64,000 bases of DNA from Acidobacteriaceae bacterium (GCA_027449965.1 DAIDKP010000007.1:124001-188000), one strand, 5' to 3'; shown: positions 19,333 to 28,383, numbered from the stretch's first letter. Notes: generated by a model from the sequence alone, not told the origin. Translations and numbers: made by a program.

Positions 19333-20529
19333 ATGACCCGGAATCACGATGAATGGAACGGTCCCCCTCAGATAGACAGCAGCCAATCGTCCGCAGAGCC
19401 AGCACCCCCCCCGGCCTGGGTCGCGTGCCGCTTCGCCTCCCGTCCCGGCGAGCGGCCCGGCGCAGGAAGCCCCGGGAGTGGTGAGAGCGCTGAAAGCCTT
19501 GCCCCGGCCCGAGCCTTGTCGGAAGTTCATTCTGAACCGTTGCGCACGCTTGTCCCCTCGTCCCAGTCTCCTTTGCCAGGCTGGCTCCATTGGCTGGAAA
19601 GCACAGCAATTCCCGCCAATCCTGCTGTCTTTGGACACTCCCGGCCCGAACTCCATCCTGCGCGGATGGAGTCGGAGGACGATGGCTCGGACGCCGGAGC
19701 GCTTATCGCTGAGACCTTTGCCGCGCTGCTTCATGACGCTCGAAGCATGGTCACGGCTCTCGATCTCTACTGCGATCTGCTCGATGAGCCGGGCGTACTC
19801 ACCGCGACACATCGGCATTACGCCGCCGAGCTGCGTCTGGTCGCCTCATCCAGCCGTCGGCTGCTGACCCGACTCGACGAAGTTGCCCAACCAACACACT
19901 CCAGGGCTCAGGCAATCTCCGCTTTGGGGCCGGTCGATCCGGCTGCTCAGCTTACAGAGGGACCGCTCGCCCCGGCTGTCCAGCCCGGCCCGCAGCTGGT
20001 TCCCTCCCGTCGATCGCGATTTGCCCTGCGCGAGCCAGTCACCAGCCTGGCCGATGAGTTGATGGCCATGCGTAACCTGCTTGCTGCGCTTGCCGGCCCG
20101 GCCATCACCGTGGGTCTCAGCCTCGATGGCGGGTATCGGCCCATTCCCATGGCCAGCGATGATCTCACCCGTCTGCTTGTCAACCTGGTGCGCAACGCCG
20201 CCGATGCCATGCCCGAGGGCGGTCATCTTCAGATCACGCTGCGCGAAACCGACAAGCATCTGGAGCTGACCGTCTCCGACACCGGCTGTGGGCTGCCGGA
20301 AGGTGATCTTGAAGCGATCTTTGCTCCCGGCTACACCACGCATCTGGATCTCTCCGAAGACGCGGAAAACCGATCCCATCGCGGCATGGGGCTGTCCATC
20401 GTCCGCGCTCTGGTCAACTCTGCCGGTGGGCGCATCCACGCTTCCAACCGTCCGTCTTTCCCTGCCGATGTCGAGGAAGAATCCACCACAGGAGCCATCT
20501 TTCAGCTTGTCTTCCCGCTTGTCGAGTGA
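19333..20529 (+). CDS. Soluble sensor histidine kinase (NtrB-like)
   Basis: A 398-residue kinase. Residues 1-120 are low-complexity and contain no membrane segment or recognisable sensor domain, so it should be cytoplasmic. The dimerisation/phosphoacceptor helix holds H134 in ALLHDARSMV. The ATPase domain has the N-box NLVRNAADAM (284-293), the G1 box DTGCGLP (316-322) and the G2 box RGMGLSIV (350-357). A sigma-54 promoter lies upstream and a sigma-54 activator gene follows after 128 bases, the classic kinase/NtrC-type pairing. The input signal is unknown. Confidence 0.88.
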   Translation: MTRNHDEWNGPPQIDSSQSSAEPAPPPAWVACRFASRPGERPGAGSPGSGESAESLAPARALSEVHSEPLRTLVPSSQSPLPGWLHWLESTAIPANPAVFGHSRPELHPARMESEDDGSDAGALIAETFAALLHDARSMVTALDLYCDLLDEPGVLTATHRHYAAELRLVASSSRRLLTRLDEVAQPTHSRAQAISALGPVDPAAQLTEGPLAPAVQPGPQLVPSRRSRFALREPVTSLADELMAMRNLLAALAGPAITVGLSLDGGYRPIPMASDDLTRLLVNLVRNAADAMPEGGHLQITLRETDKHLELTVSDTGCGLPEGDLEAIFAPGYTTHLDLSEDAENRSHRGMGLSIVRALVNSAGGRIHASNRPSFPADVEEESTTGAIFQLVFPLVE

Positions 20530-20657
20530 ACCGGTCCGCTCGCCCTCATTCCTTCGCCCTCATTGTTCCGAAGGCTTCATCTGTGGTCTCTGGTCACGAA
20601 AGGATGCAGACCTTCGATACTCCGGTCGCGGTTTCAAACCCATGAAAGGTACGTACA

Positions 20658-22214
20658 ATGCTTACATCAGTAAACTCTTCGTCGACTATGAGTTACTCGC
20701 CAATCCTGCCGCACGCCCTGCCCGGACCTCGTCCGGCGCCGGCCGGTGTCGCGCGTAAACCGGTACGAACAGCCTCGCCGCAGGATGCACTGGCTGTGCC
20801 GGTCACAACGCCCGTCGCTGATCTGCTGCGGCCCAGCCTGCTCGTGGTGGATCCTGATCCGGCGATGCGCTCGGCCTGTTCCGAGATCGCTTCCAGCCTT
20901 GGCTATCGTGTGGAAACCATAGGGGATGCCGCACAGGCCCAGCGCCTGCTCGAGGCTCGCTCCGCCGACATCGCCCTGGTCCATCTGCCTGCCACCGGAG
21001 GCGCTGCGCTCGATTGGATCACAGAAGCTCATCTGTTGCACCCGGAGATTGCCCTGGTCGTGATGACCAGTTCCGGCTCGGTCCATCTGGCCGTCGAGGC
21101 GATGCGGCGCGGCGCTTCGGATTACATGACCAAGCCTTTTACGGTCGATGAGCTTTCCGCTGTCCTTGAGCGCGCTGCGGAGTCGGTTACCGTGGACCGC
21201 GAGAATCGTCGCCTGCGCGAGCAGTTGCGCTCCAGCCCCGGCCTCGGCGCGATGATCGGTCGCTCGGTGGAGATGGAGAAGCTCTATCGCATTCTCTCCA
21301 AGGTCGCGCAAAGCACACACCCGGTGCTCATCCTGGGAGAAAGCGGAACCGGCAAGGAGCTGGTCGCGCGCACCATCCACGCCTACGGTCCCAACTCGGA
21401 AAAACCCTTTCTGCCCGTCGATTGCGGCTCACTTGTTCCCTCCCTCATCGAAAGCGAACTCTTCGGCTACGTCAAAGGCGCATTCACCGGAGCCAACCGT
21501 TCGCGCGACGGCCTGTTTGTCTCCGCCGAGGGTGGCACGGTCTTTCTCGATGAAGTCGGCGAGCTTTCGCTGGACCTTCAGGCCAAGCTGCTGCGTGCGC
21601 TTCAGGAGAAGGAAGTCCGTCCGGTCGGGGCCACGCATCGCGTACCGATTCGTGCTCGCATCATCGCCGCCACCAACCGGGATCTGGCCGCGATGGTTGA
21701 GCGTGGCACCTTCCGCAAAGACCTCTTCTATCGGCTCAATGTCGTCAATCTGCGCCTGCCGGCGCTGCGTGATCGCCGCGAAGACATTCCGCTGCTTGCC
21801 GCGCACTTCCTGGATCGGCTGGCCAAATCCCACGGCCAGCGCTACACCCTCAACGATGAAGCGCTGCGTACGATGATGCAGCATGACTGGCCGGGGAATA
21901 TCCGTGAGCTGGAACATGCGATCGAGCGTGCCTGCGCCTTGTCTTCCGGTCCTGTCCTTCAGCTTGGCGACCTGCCCACGCAGTTGCAGCAGCAAGGCAT
22001 CGAGTCTCACCGCACGCCTCAGCCCGGTGTTGCTCCGTCAGACTCCGCCGTTGCCGTCCAGTCGCTGGCTGACCTGGAGCGCGAGGCGATTCTCACCGCC
22101 ATCCGCACTCTTGGCGGAGACAAGCTGATGGCTGCGCGGCTGCTCGGCATCGGCAAAACCACCCTCTACCGAAAACTCAAGGAGTACGGCATCGGCGATC
22201 CCATGCAGGAGTAG
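20658..22214 (+). CDS. Sigma-54-dependent NtrC-family regulator with degenerate receiver
   Basis: A 518-residue protein: receiver-like domain (about 60-175), AAA+ sigma-54 interaction domain (about 200-430) and Fis-type DNA-binding domain at the C-terminus ([20 protein letters not shown]). The AAA+ part is intact: Walker A GESGTGKE (227-234), the sigma-54 contact loop GAFTGA (274-279) and Walker [13 protein letters not shown]. The receiver keeps acidic D65/D67, T137 and K159, but the phospho-acceptor Asp position is H109 ([11 protein letters not shown]). Classical phosphorylation by the neighbouring kinase therefore looks impossible, and control must differ (relay, dimer partner or constitutive activity). 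It may activate its own operon through the upstream sigma-54 promoter. AAGG precedes the ATG. Confidence 0.92.
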   Translation: MLTSVNSSSTMSYSPILPHALPGPRPAPAGVARKPVRTASPQDALAVPVTTPVADLLRPSLLVVDPDPAMRSACSEIASSLGYRVETIGDAAQAQRLLEARSADIALVHLPATGGAALDWITEAHLLHPEIALVVMTSSGSVHLAVEAMRRGASDYMTKPFTVDELSAVLERAAESVTVDRENRRLREQLRSSPGLGAMIGRSVEMEKLYRILSKVAQSTHPVLILGESGTGKELVARTIHAYGPNSEKPFLPVDCGSLVPSLIESELFGYVKGAFTGANRSRDGLFVSAEGGTVFLDEVGELSLDLQAKLLRALQEKEVRPVGATHRVPIRARIIAATNRDLAAMVERGTFRKDLFYRLNVVNLRLPALRDRREDIPLLAAHFLDRLAKSHGQRYTLNDEALRTMMQHDWPGNIRELEHAIERACALSSGPVLQLGDLPTQLQQQGIESHRTPQPGVAPSDSAVAVQSLADLEREAILTAIRTLGGDKLMAARLLGIGKTTLYRKLKEYGIGDPMQE

Positions 22215-22319
22215 CACCTCTTGCTTTCGTCTGTCCCGTATCGATTTCCGGCTGCACGGCCATAGCAGCTGTGCGCCTTCACCCGGCTCCCGCGCGAGCC
22301 GTGAATCAGGAGAACGCTC

Positions 22320-22820
22320 ATGTACGCACTTCTTGTCACCGGAATGGAAGGCGCAGCCAACTGCGCTCAGGCTTTGCAAACCCTTCTCGGCATCACCGTC
22401 GAGACGGCCAACGGACGCCGTGCCGCGCTCACCGCGTTGCGCAAACGCGAGTACGATCTGGTCGTCGTCGATGATTCCCTGGCCGACGCTGATCCTGCGG
22501 GCGTCGATCCGCTGTGGGAGGCCATTGGCATGGCGTTGCCGGTCACCGTCAACTTCGCTCTCAGCGGCACCGAACGCGTCGCCCGCGAGATGCGTGCCGC
22601 GCTCCGCCGTCGCCAGCGGGAGCAGGAGATGGCCCGCCGCGCCGCCACAGCCGCATTGGAAACCGAGCTGAAGTCCACCGTCGCCGGACTGTTGCTCCAC
22701 TCGCAGCTTGCCCTGGCCACGGAGCCGCTTCCGGAGCCGATCGCCGGCAAGCTGCGCATGGTTGCCGACCTGGCCGGCAGCCTCCGCGACCAGCTTTCGG
22801 CCAACGTGACGGCGAACTGA
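22320..22820 (+). CDS. Small receiver-like protein with a phosphoacceptor-type helical tail
   Basis: A 166-residue protein without a clear family match. Residues 1-95 look like a shortened receiver (YALLVTGMEG, YDLVVVDDSLAD, LPVTVNFALSG), with D51/D52 at the end of the third strand but without the N-terminal acidic pair. A charged linker (RRRQREQEMARR) is followed by two predicted helices including LLLHSQLALA (H127), which resembles the kinase dimerisation helix LLHDARSMVTAL of the gene two places upstream. There is no ATPase domain. It sits 105 bases after the NtrC-type regulator on the same strand and probably belongs to the same signalling unit; the role is inferred only. Confidence 0.6.
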   Translation: MYALLVTGMEGAANCAQALQTLLGITVETANGRRAALTALRKREYDLVVVDDSLADADPAGVDPLWEAIGMALPVTVNFALSGTERVAREMRAALRRRQREQEMARRAATAALETELKSTVAGLLLHSQLALATEPLPEPIAGKLRMVADLAGSLRDQLSANVTAN

Positions 22821-22946
22821 CCTTCACTCATGCTTGCCGAGCCTGAGCGGCCCGGCGCCCGACAAGCCCATCACAGGCGGAGACCCACCAGTCTCCGCCT
22901 GCGTTCGCTCCACGCCCATCGGCCTCCGCTCCATTACTCTGGAAGC

Positions 22947-23870
22947 ATGGCCCGCAAGCACTTTGAAACCGCCGTCCTGCTCCTCGACTGCCCGGATCAG
23001 CCTGGACTCGTCGCCCGCGTCTCCGGCCTGCTCTTTGAACTCGGCGCCAACATCCTTCACGCCGACCAGCATCAGGACCACGAACTCGGCCTCTTTTTCA
23101 TGCGCGTCGAGTGGACCGCCGCATCCGTACCCGCCGCATCGTCATCCGGTGCATCCTCATCGGCCGGCTCCGACGGTGCCGATTTTTCCCTCCTTGTCGA
23201 AGCCTTCCGCGCCGCCTTTACGCCTCTTGCCCACGCCTTTCAGATGCGCTGGCAACTGCGTCTCACCGGCCAGCGCCCGCGCGTTGCGCTCTTCTGCTCG
23301 CAATACCTCCACTGCGCCGCCGACCTGCTGGATCGTGTCCGCTCCGGCGAACTCCCCTGCCAGGTCGCCCTCATCCTCTCCAATCATCGAAACGTCGAGC
23401 CGCTGGCCGCCTTCCACGGCATCCCGTTTCATCACATCCCGGTCACACCGGAGACGCGCGCTCAGGCGGAATCCACGCAGCTTCGTCTGCTTGCCGAGCA
23501 TCAGGTCGAGCTTCTCGTCCTCGCCCGCTACATGCAGATTCTTTCGCCTGCCTTTGTCGCCGCCTATCCTTCCGCCATCATCAACGTCCATCACTCCTTT
23601 CTGCCGGCCTTCATCGGCGCGCGCCCTTACCACGCTGCCCACCAGCGTGGCGTCAAGCTCATCGGAGCCACCAGCCATTACGTCACCACGGCTCTCGACG
23701 ACGGACCGATCATCGAGCAGGATGTTGCCCGCATCTCTCATCGCGATCAGGTGGAAGACCTCGTCGCGCGCGGTCGCGATCTGGAGCGCGTCGTGCTCGC
23801 CCGCGCCGTCGCCTGGCATCTCGACCACCGCATCCTCAGCTTCAGCAACAAGACCGTCGTCTTCGACTGA
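22947..23870 (+). CDS. purU: Formyltetrahydrofolate deformylase
   Basis: Hydrolyses 10-formyl-THF to formate and THF, supplying formate for purine synthesis and balancing one-carbon pools. The 307-residue protein has an N-terminal ACT domain (LLDCPDQPGLVARVSGLLF) and a C-terminal formyl-transferase-like domain with the catalytic His region INVHHSFLPAF and Asp in VTTALDDGPIIEQDV. Between ACT strands it carries a Ser/Ala-rich insertion of about 20 residues. The ATG at 22947 matches the family start; upstream in-frame codons overlap the preceding gene. Confidence 0.93.
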   Translation: MARKHFETAVLLLDCPDQPGLVARVSGLLFELGANILHADQHQDHELGLFFMRVEWTAASVPAASSSGASSSAGSDGADFSLLVEAFRAAFTPLAHAFQMRWQLRLTGQRPRVALFCSQYLHCAADLLDRVRSGELPCQVALILSNHRNVEPLAAFHGIPFHHIPVTPETRAQAESTQLRLLAEHQVELLVLARYMQILSPAFVAAYPSAIINVHHSFLPAFIGARPYHAAHQRGVKLIGATSHYVTTALDDGPIIEQDVARISHRDQVEDLVARGRDLERVVLARAVAWHLDHRILSFSNKTVVFD

Positions 23871-24189
23871 TCGCCTAAGACTCTTTTCCCGCCTTTGACC
23901 TTACCCTTACCCCGGTCTTTGCCGTTGCCTCGTTGGTTGTCCTTCCCGCAGGGAATCTGTTTTTCCGTGCTTCGGCAACCTCCGTCTTCCATCCTCGCGA
24001 TCCTCAGGAGCGTCACCACTGCCGCGAGGCGGCCCGCAGGCCGCGTCTGCTGCATGTGCAATGCCCGCAGGCCGTGCCGCTGCTTGCCACGGCGATGCAT
24101 CTTTTTCTCCATTCCCGCATCCAGATAGTTGTTGCAACAGGGAATTCGCCGCCACCGGCATCCTCGTCGCCTCACCCAAGGAGTCTCCC
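23871..24189. other. 319-base intergenic region with a dispersed-repeat segment
   Basis: No gene is seen. The stretch consists of pyrimidine-rich runs, a CCCGCAGGGAATCTG element (23945-23959) repeated after the next gene, and GC-rich segments containing CCCGCAGGCCG twice (near 24030 and 24065). It looks like a member of an intergenic repeat family rather than coding sequence. Confidence 0.4.
23945..23959 (+). repeat. 15-base repeat, copy 1
   Basis: CCCGCAGGGAATCTG is identical to 25257-25271; the two copies flank the luciferase-like gene. Confidence 0.5.
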
Positions 24190-25236
24190 ATGCAGATCGG
24201 TATCGACAGCTTCGCCGCATCCCTGCCCGACCCATCCACCGGGCAAATCCTCCCGCCCGCACAACGCATCGCCAATCTGATCGACGAGATCGCTCTCGCC
24301 GACGATGTGGGCCTGGACGCCTTCGGCATCGGCGAGCATCACCGCCGCGAATTTCTCGATGCCGCGCCATCCATTCTGCTCGCCGCCGCCGCCGCTCGCA
24401 CACGCCAGATTCGTCTGGCCAGTGCCGTCACCGTGCTTTCGGCAGCCGACCCGGTCCGCGTCTTCCAGCAGTTCGCCACGCTGGATCTTCTCTCCAACGG
24501 TCGCGCCGAGATCGTCGCCGGTCGCGGCTCCTTCACCGAAGCCTACCCCCTCTTCGGCCTGCGCCTGGAGGATTACGACGAACTCTTCGCCGAAAAGCTC
24601 GATCTGCTCCTCAAAATTCGAGACAACCCGCGCCTCACCTGGAGCGGACGCCACCGTCCCGCCCTCCACGATCAGGAGATCTACCCGCGTCCCGTCCAGT
24701 CCGAGCTTCCCATCTGGCTCGGCGTCGGCGGCACACCCCACTCCTTCGTCCGCGCCGGCGTGCTCGGTCTGCCGCTCATGGTCGCCATCATTGGCGGCCA
24801 GCATCATCGCTTCCGTCCGCTCATCGATCTCTATCGCGAAGCTGGCGCCCGCGCAGGTCACGCGCCAGAGAAGCTCAAAGTCGGACTTCACATGTTCGGC
24901 TTCCTCGGTGACACCACCCAGCAGGCCGCCGACGACTTCTACCCCGGCTACGCCGCCATGATGAGCCAGATCGGCAAGGAGCGCGGCTGGCCGCCCATCA
25001 CCCGCCAGCAGTATGACCACACCCGCTCGCCCCAGGGCGCATTCCTCATCGGCGACCCGGAGACGGTGGTCGAGAAAATCCTCTATACAAACGAGGTGCT
25101 CGGTGGCATCGCCCGCATCGACTTCCAGATGACCGCCGCTTCCATCGCGCCGGAGAAGATGCGCCACGCCATCGAACTGCTCGGCACCCGCGTCGCCCCC
25201 GCCGTTCGCAAAGCACTCGCCGCGCCTTCCGCATAA
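24190..25236 (+). CDS. Luciferase-like (LLM class) flavin-dependent oxidoreductase
   Basis: A 348-residue TIM-barrel flavoenzyme of the bacterial luciferase superfamily. Family blocks: FGIGEHHRREFLDAAPSILL, LASAVTVLSAADPVRVFQQF, DLLSNGRAEIVAGRGSFTEAY, and the C-terminal RSPQGAFLIGDPETVVEKIL. Members oxidise small organic molecules using reduced FMN, but the substrate is not evident and no flavin reductase is adjacent. AAGGAG lies 6 bases before the ATG at 24190. The gene is flanked by repeat sequence on both sides and ends just before a strong hairpin. Confidence 0.88.
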   Translation: MQIGIDSFAASLPDPSTGQILPPAQRIANLIDEIALADDVGLDAFGIGEHHRREFLDAAPSILLAAAAARTRQIRLASAVTVLSAADPVRVFQQFATLDLLSNGRAEIVAGRGSFTEAYPLFGLRLEDYDELFAEKLDLLLKIRDNPRLTWSGRHRPALHDQEIYPRPVQSELPIWLGVGGTPHSFVRAGVLGLPLMVAIIGGQHHRFRPLIDLYREAGARAGHAPEKLKVGLHMFGFLGDTTQQAADDFYPGYAAMMSQIGKERGWPPITRQQYDHTRSPQGAFLIGDPETVVEKILYTNEVLGGIARIDFQMTAASIAPEKMRHAIELLGTRVAPAVRKALAAPSA

Positions 25237-25239
25237 GTC

Positions 25240-25272
25240 GCAGATTCCCTTCGTCCCCCGCAGGGAATCTGC
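25240..25272 (+). terminator. Perfect 11-bp hairpin after the luciferase-like gene
   Basis: GCAGATTCCCT (25240-25250) and AGGGAATCTGC (25262-25272) are exact inverted repeats with an 11-base loop, starting 3 bases after the stop codon; a pyrimidine-rich CCTTTCTCTTC follows. Part of the right arm belongs to the repeat also found before the gene. Confidence 0.5.
25257..25271 (+). repeat. 15-base repeat, copy 2
   Basis: Identical to 23945-23959 and part of the hairpin at 25240-25272. Confidence 0.5.
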
Positions 25273-25402
25273 CCTTTCTCTTCGTCTGCGTTCTCCAGCC
25301 CTGATTCCCAACTCCGCATCTCGTCTTGTCGCAGGTTTGCCATAGCCGCTGCCTCACACAGTATCTTGAAAACAGGCATTTACCCCGAGGGAAGTGACCA
25401 TC

Positions 25403-25744
25403 ATGCGATCCGTACTGCGTTCCAAGATTCACAACGCCACCGTCACCGAAGCTGACCTCACATACATCGGCAGCATCACCATCGACCAGGATCTGCTGGA
25501 CGCTGTCGGCCTCTGGCCCGGCGAAAAAGTCCTCGTCGTCAGCAATACCAACGGCGCTCGTTTGGAAACCTACACCATTGCCGGTCCGCGCGGCTCCGGA
25601 GTCATCTGCATGAACGGTGCCGCCGCGCACCTCATCCAGCGCGGCCATCAGGTCATCATCATGGGTTTTGAGCTTACCGAGAAGCCGGTGACGCCGCTGC
25701 AACTTCTGGTGGATGGCCAGAACAAACCGGCGCGAATGCTGTGA
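25403..25744 (+). CDS. panD: Aspartate 1-decarboxylase proenzyme
   Basis: Makes beta-alanine for pantothenate and CoA. The 113-residue proenzyme has the self-cleavage site Gly-Ser in [13 protein letters not shown], where the Ser becomes the pyruvoyl cofactor, and the family blocks [26 protein letters not shown]. The ATG at 25403 has GAGGGA at a normal distance; a GTG at 25394 is in frame but too close to that site. No panB or panC is in the window. Confidence 0.96.
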   Translation: MRSVLRSKIHNATVTEADLTYIGSITIDQDLLDAVGLWPGEKVLVVSNTNGARLETYTIAGPRGSGVICMNGAAAHLIQRGHQVIIMGFELTEKPVTPLQLLVDGQNKPARML

Positions 25745-25793
25745 ACGCGGAAGCGCGACTCGGCATCTGAGTATGGAAGAGGAGGATTTCGCC

Positions 25794-26594
25794 ATGCGAA
25801 CCTTCATGATTGCCACTCTCATCGCCGTTGCCGCCACAACCTGTCTGGCTCAGGCCGCGCCTGCGCCGTTTGCCTTGCCCTCCGGCACCGTCCTGCCCGT
25901 CAGCCTTGACGGCACTCTGCGCTCGGATCACGTTCACGTCGGCCAACCGGTTCGCGCCACCCTGATGCAGTCGATTCCGGGCACGCGCATCCATCGCGGC
26001 GCACATCTGCTGGGCCAGGTCGTCGCCGTCACCCCCGCACCACATCCGTCCATCACCCTGCGCTTCAGCAAACTGGCACAGCGCGACAGCACCATTCCGG
26101 TCACCGTCAGCCTTCGCGCCATGGCCTCGCTGCTGGAGGTTGAGGAAGCCGAAACCCCGGAAGACATGGCCATGCGCGGCACCGTGCCGGAAAATGCCAC
26201 CACGCGCCAGATCGGCGGCCAGCAGGTCTACCGCGGCGGCGGTCCGGTCGCTGAAGGCATGACCCCGGTCGGCAAGCCCGTCGCCTACGGCATCCTTGCC
26301 GCGCCTCTCGCGCGACCCGGCAACAACTGCCGCGCACAGATCGACGCCAACCCCGCGCCTCAGGCCTTCTGGCTGTTTTCCTCTGACGCCTGCGGCCTCT
26401 TCGGCTATCCCAACCTGCTCATCCGCCACGCCGGACGCACCATGCCCGCCGGGCAGATCGTCTTCGCTTCCACCGGTCGCCGGTTTACCCTGCAAAGCGG
26501 TTCCGGGCTGCTCTTGCGCGTTTTGCCCACCGCCATCTCCTCGGCACAACCCTCGAATCCCGGTTCGCTTGCCCTCATGACCAGCCCGCGCTGA
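25794..26594 (+). CDS. Secreted protein of unknown function
   Basis: A 266-residue protein with a clear signal peptide (MRTFMIATLIAVAATTCLAQA). The mature part has beta-rich segments such as LPSGTVLPVSLDGTL, ATLMQSIPGTRIHRGAHLLGQVVAV and ITLRFSKLAQRDSTIPVTVSL, suggesting a small barrel; two Cys lie in the second half and could form a disulphide. No enzyme motif was recognised. It follows panD by 49 bases but shares no evident function with it. Confidence 0.65.
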   Translation: MRTFMIATLIAVAATTCLAQAAPAPFALPSGTVLPVSLDGTLRSDHVHVGQPVRATLMQSIPGTRIHRGAHLLGQVVAVTPAPHPSITLRFSKLAQRDSTIPVTVSLRAMASLLEVEEAETPEDMAMRGTVPENATTRQIGGQQVYRGGGPVAEGMTPVGKPVAYGILAAPLARPGNNCRAQIDANPAPQAFWLFSSDACGLFGYPNLLIRHAGRTMPAGQIVFASTGRRFTLQSGSGLLLRVLPTAISSAQPSNPGSLALMTSPR

Positions 26595-27129
26595 AGGCCC
26601 GGAATTCCAGTCCGTTCACTCCGCAACTCACTCGCTGCAGAGAATTATTCTGCTTCCTGCTATGCTCTTTTTCACATCGGGCTGGTCCGCACGTTTTTCC
26701 CGCCGGGCCAGCCCTTTCATGGGGAGAAGGCAAAACCGTGCATCCATGCGTTGGAACAAGACAAACATTCCGTACCGTCCATTGCCTGCAACCCCACGCT
26801 TCACAATTCGCGCGCAATCGAATTTCTCGTAACTCCCATAGAATCAACAAAAGAGAAATTTCAAAACGGACTGAAATATCTGTAAAGCGTATGGAATCAA
26901 TGTCATGTGAAAAATTACCCCCCCCTCCCCCCTCCCCCCTCCCTCATCGTGCCAACCCAACACGCGGTTTCGCCGTCGCAGCTTCCGTCTTGCAGCCAGC
27001 AGTTCTCCTTTAGTAAAGCGTTTTTCAAAACCTTTGCCGCACTTGTTCCGCGAGCACTATGATGGTTGGCATCGCGACAGATGGCTTCACTTCCCGGCTA
27101 TCTCTCGCACGGTTTGGGAGTCTTCGATC
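26595..27129. other. 535-base intergenic region with a C-rich tract
   Basis: No convincing gene. The middle (about 26790-26915) is markedly AT-rich against the surroundings, ends in a cytosine tract (C8-T-C6-T-C6-T-C3, 26918-26943), and returns to normal composition before the next gene. Confidence 0.4.
26918..26943 (+). repeat. Cytosine homopolymer-like tract
   Basis: Runs of 8, 6, 6 and 3 C separated by single T. Such tracts are prone to slippage and to sequencing error. Confidence 0.8.
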
Positions 27130-27217
27130 ATGCGTCGCTTCACTCTGCTCCTTCTGCTCGTTGCCAGCCTCGCGTCGGCGCATCTCTACGCTGCCTCGCG
27201 CCGCATCACTGTGCAAG
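27130..27217 (+). repeat. Direct repeat covering the signal-peptide codons, copy 1
   Basis: About 88 bases nearly identical to 28486-28573; only a few substitutions are seen across the signal peptide and cleavage site, then similarity drops abruptly. Confidence 0.7.
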
Positions 27218-28383
27218 AACTGGCGCAGAGAGTCACTGACGCGCACGCCGATCAAATGACAGACAAGAAATTGGCCGCAAGTCTGAAGAGTACGCATTTG
27301 TCTGAGTGGATGGATGCCAGCATTTTGGATCAATTGGTCGAGCGATCGCCAGGCCCGCAGACAGCACAAAGCCTTCGTGCGCTTTATGCAGACTCAGCCT
27401 TTCTGCCATTTCCTGAGGAGTCATCGAATCCCGTTCCTTCGGCGATTGTGCAAAAGCAAATTGTGAGCCGGATGACAAACTACGTGACGACTGCGATCGC
27501 TGCTCTGCCAAATCTAACGGCCACGCGCTCCACAACGTTTTTTGTTGATTCAATCGCAGGGTATGACTCAATTTACTTTCCCAAGCGAGGCGATCTGTTC
27601 CTTATCAAACAGGATCACAGAAAAATCAGCGTGCAACATGGCATCGAATTCGTTACCTTGCCTGCTCAAACAGTCGTCGAGGATTACCTCGATGCAAGGA
27701 GCGATGCAAACGGCGATCGGTCGTACGGACCTGCGCTCTATCGGGAAACTCTCCATTCGTGGGGAGATTACGGTCCTGTGCTCTCAATTGTTGTCAAAGA
27801 TTCAACACCGAATGGAATGATCTGGTCTGGGTGGCAGCGTTTGCACGGAATGCGTATGGCTACGTTTCACTTTGACGTACCGCGTTCCGATTCTCATTTC
27901 ACAGTACGGGTGTGTTGCGAAGACTCCGTTCGCAAAATCGGCAAGACGTCTTCTCACGTCGAAACCAATTTCCTTCTGGTGGCCGGATATCACGGCGAGG
28001 TCGTTGTGGAGCCTGAGACTGGAAGAATCCGGATAATTCGTCTGCAAACCGAGATGCCTCGCTACAAAAACATCCTCGGCGGTGGCATGTTGATCCAGTG
28101 GAACCCGAAAGAGATTGGATCGTACCGATGCTTGTGTGTCACGCACAGCGTTGACTCTCTCACGATGGTCGATCGGTGGTATATGCATAGCAGCGCGATG
28201 GTCGAAAATCGGAGGCACATCAACGAGAATGAATACCATCAATATCATCGTTTCGGATCCAAGCCTCGAATCGTTGGCGGAAGTGATCCGGGAATTTCAT
28301 CAGGGATTTCTGGATCGCATCAATCCTTTTCAGATTCGCTTCAAGGCCAAGCCAGTTCATCTCCTCATGTACCGCCACACTAG
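27130..28383 (+). CDS. Secreted protein, N-terminal-domain paralogue of the downstream VWFA protein
   Basis: A 417-residue protein with the signal peptide MRRFTLLLLLVASLASAHLYA. It aligns with the first about 400 residues of the next gene: ITVQELAQ, QSLRALYADSAFLP, SWGDYGPVLSIVVKD, FHFDVPRS, LLVAGYHGEVVVEPETG, YHRFGSKPRIV. It stops shortly after that block with an unrelated Ser/Gly/His-rich tail and has no VWFA domain. The function of the shared domain is unknown. G+C is visibly lower than in the neighbour. The signal-peptide codons are nearly identical to those of the paralogue, while the rest has diverged strongly. Confidence 0.7.
   Translation: MRRFTLLLLLVASLASAHLYAASRRITVQELAQRVTDAHADQMTDKKLAASLKSTHLSEWMDASILDQLVERSPGPQTAQSLRALYADSAFLPFPEESSNPVPSAIVQKQIVSRMTNYVTTAIAALPNLTATRSTTFFVDSIAGYDSIYFPKRGDLFLIKQDHRKISVQHGIEFVTLPAQTVVEDYLDARSDANGDRSYGPALYRETLHSWGDYGPVLSIVVKDSTPNGMIWSGWQRLHGMRMATFHFDVPRSDSHFTVRVCCEDSVRKIGKTSSHVETNFLLVAGYHGEVVVEPETGRIRIIRLQTEMPRYKNILGGGMLIQWNPKEIGSYRCLCVTHSVDSLTMVDRWYMHSSAMVENRRHINENEYHQYHRFGSKPRIVGGSDPGISSGISGSHQSFSDSLQGQASSSPHVPPH

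Noticed and set aside
20530..20657. Second sigma-54-like site between the kinase and regulator genes
   Set aside because: TGG and TGC elements there are 14 bases apart, not 12.
22834..23898. Long overlapping ORF in another frame over purU
   Set aside because: Ser/Pro/Arg-rich translation typical of high-G+C shadow frames; purU has clear domains.
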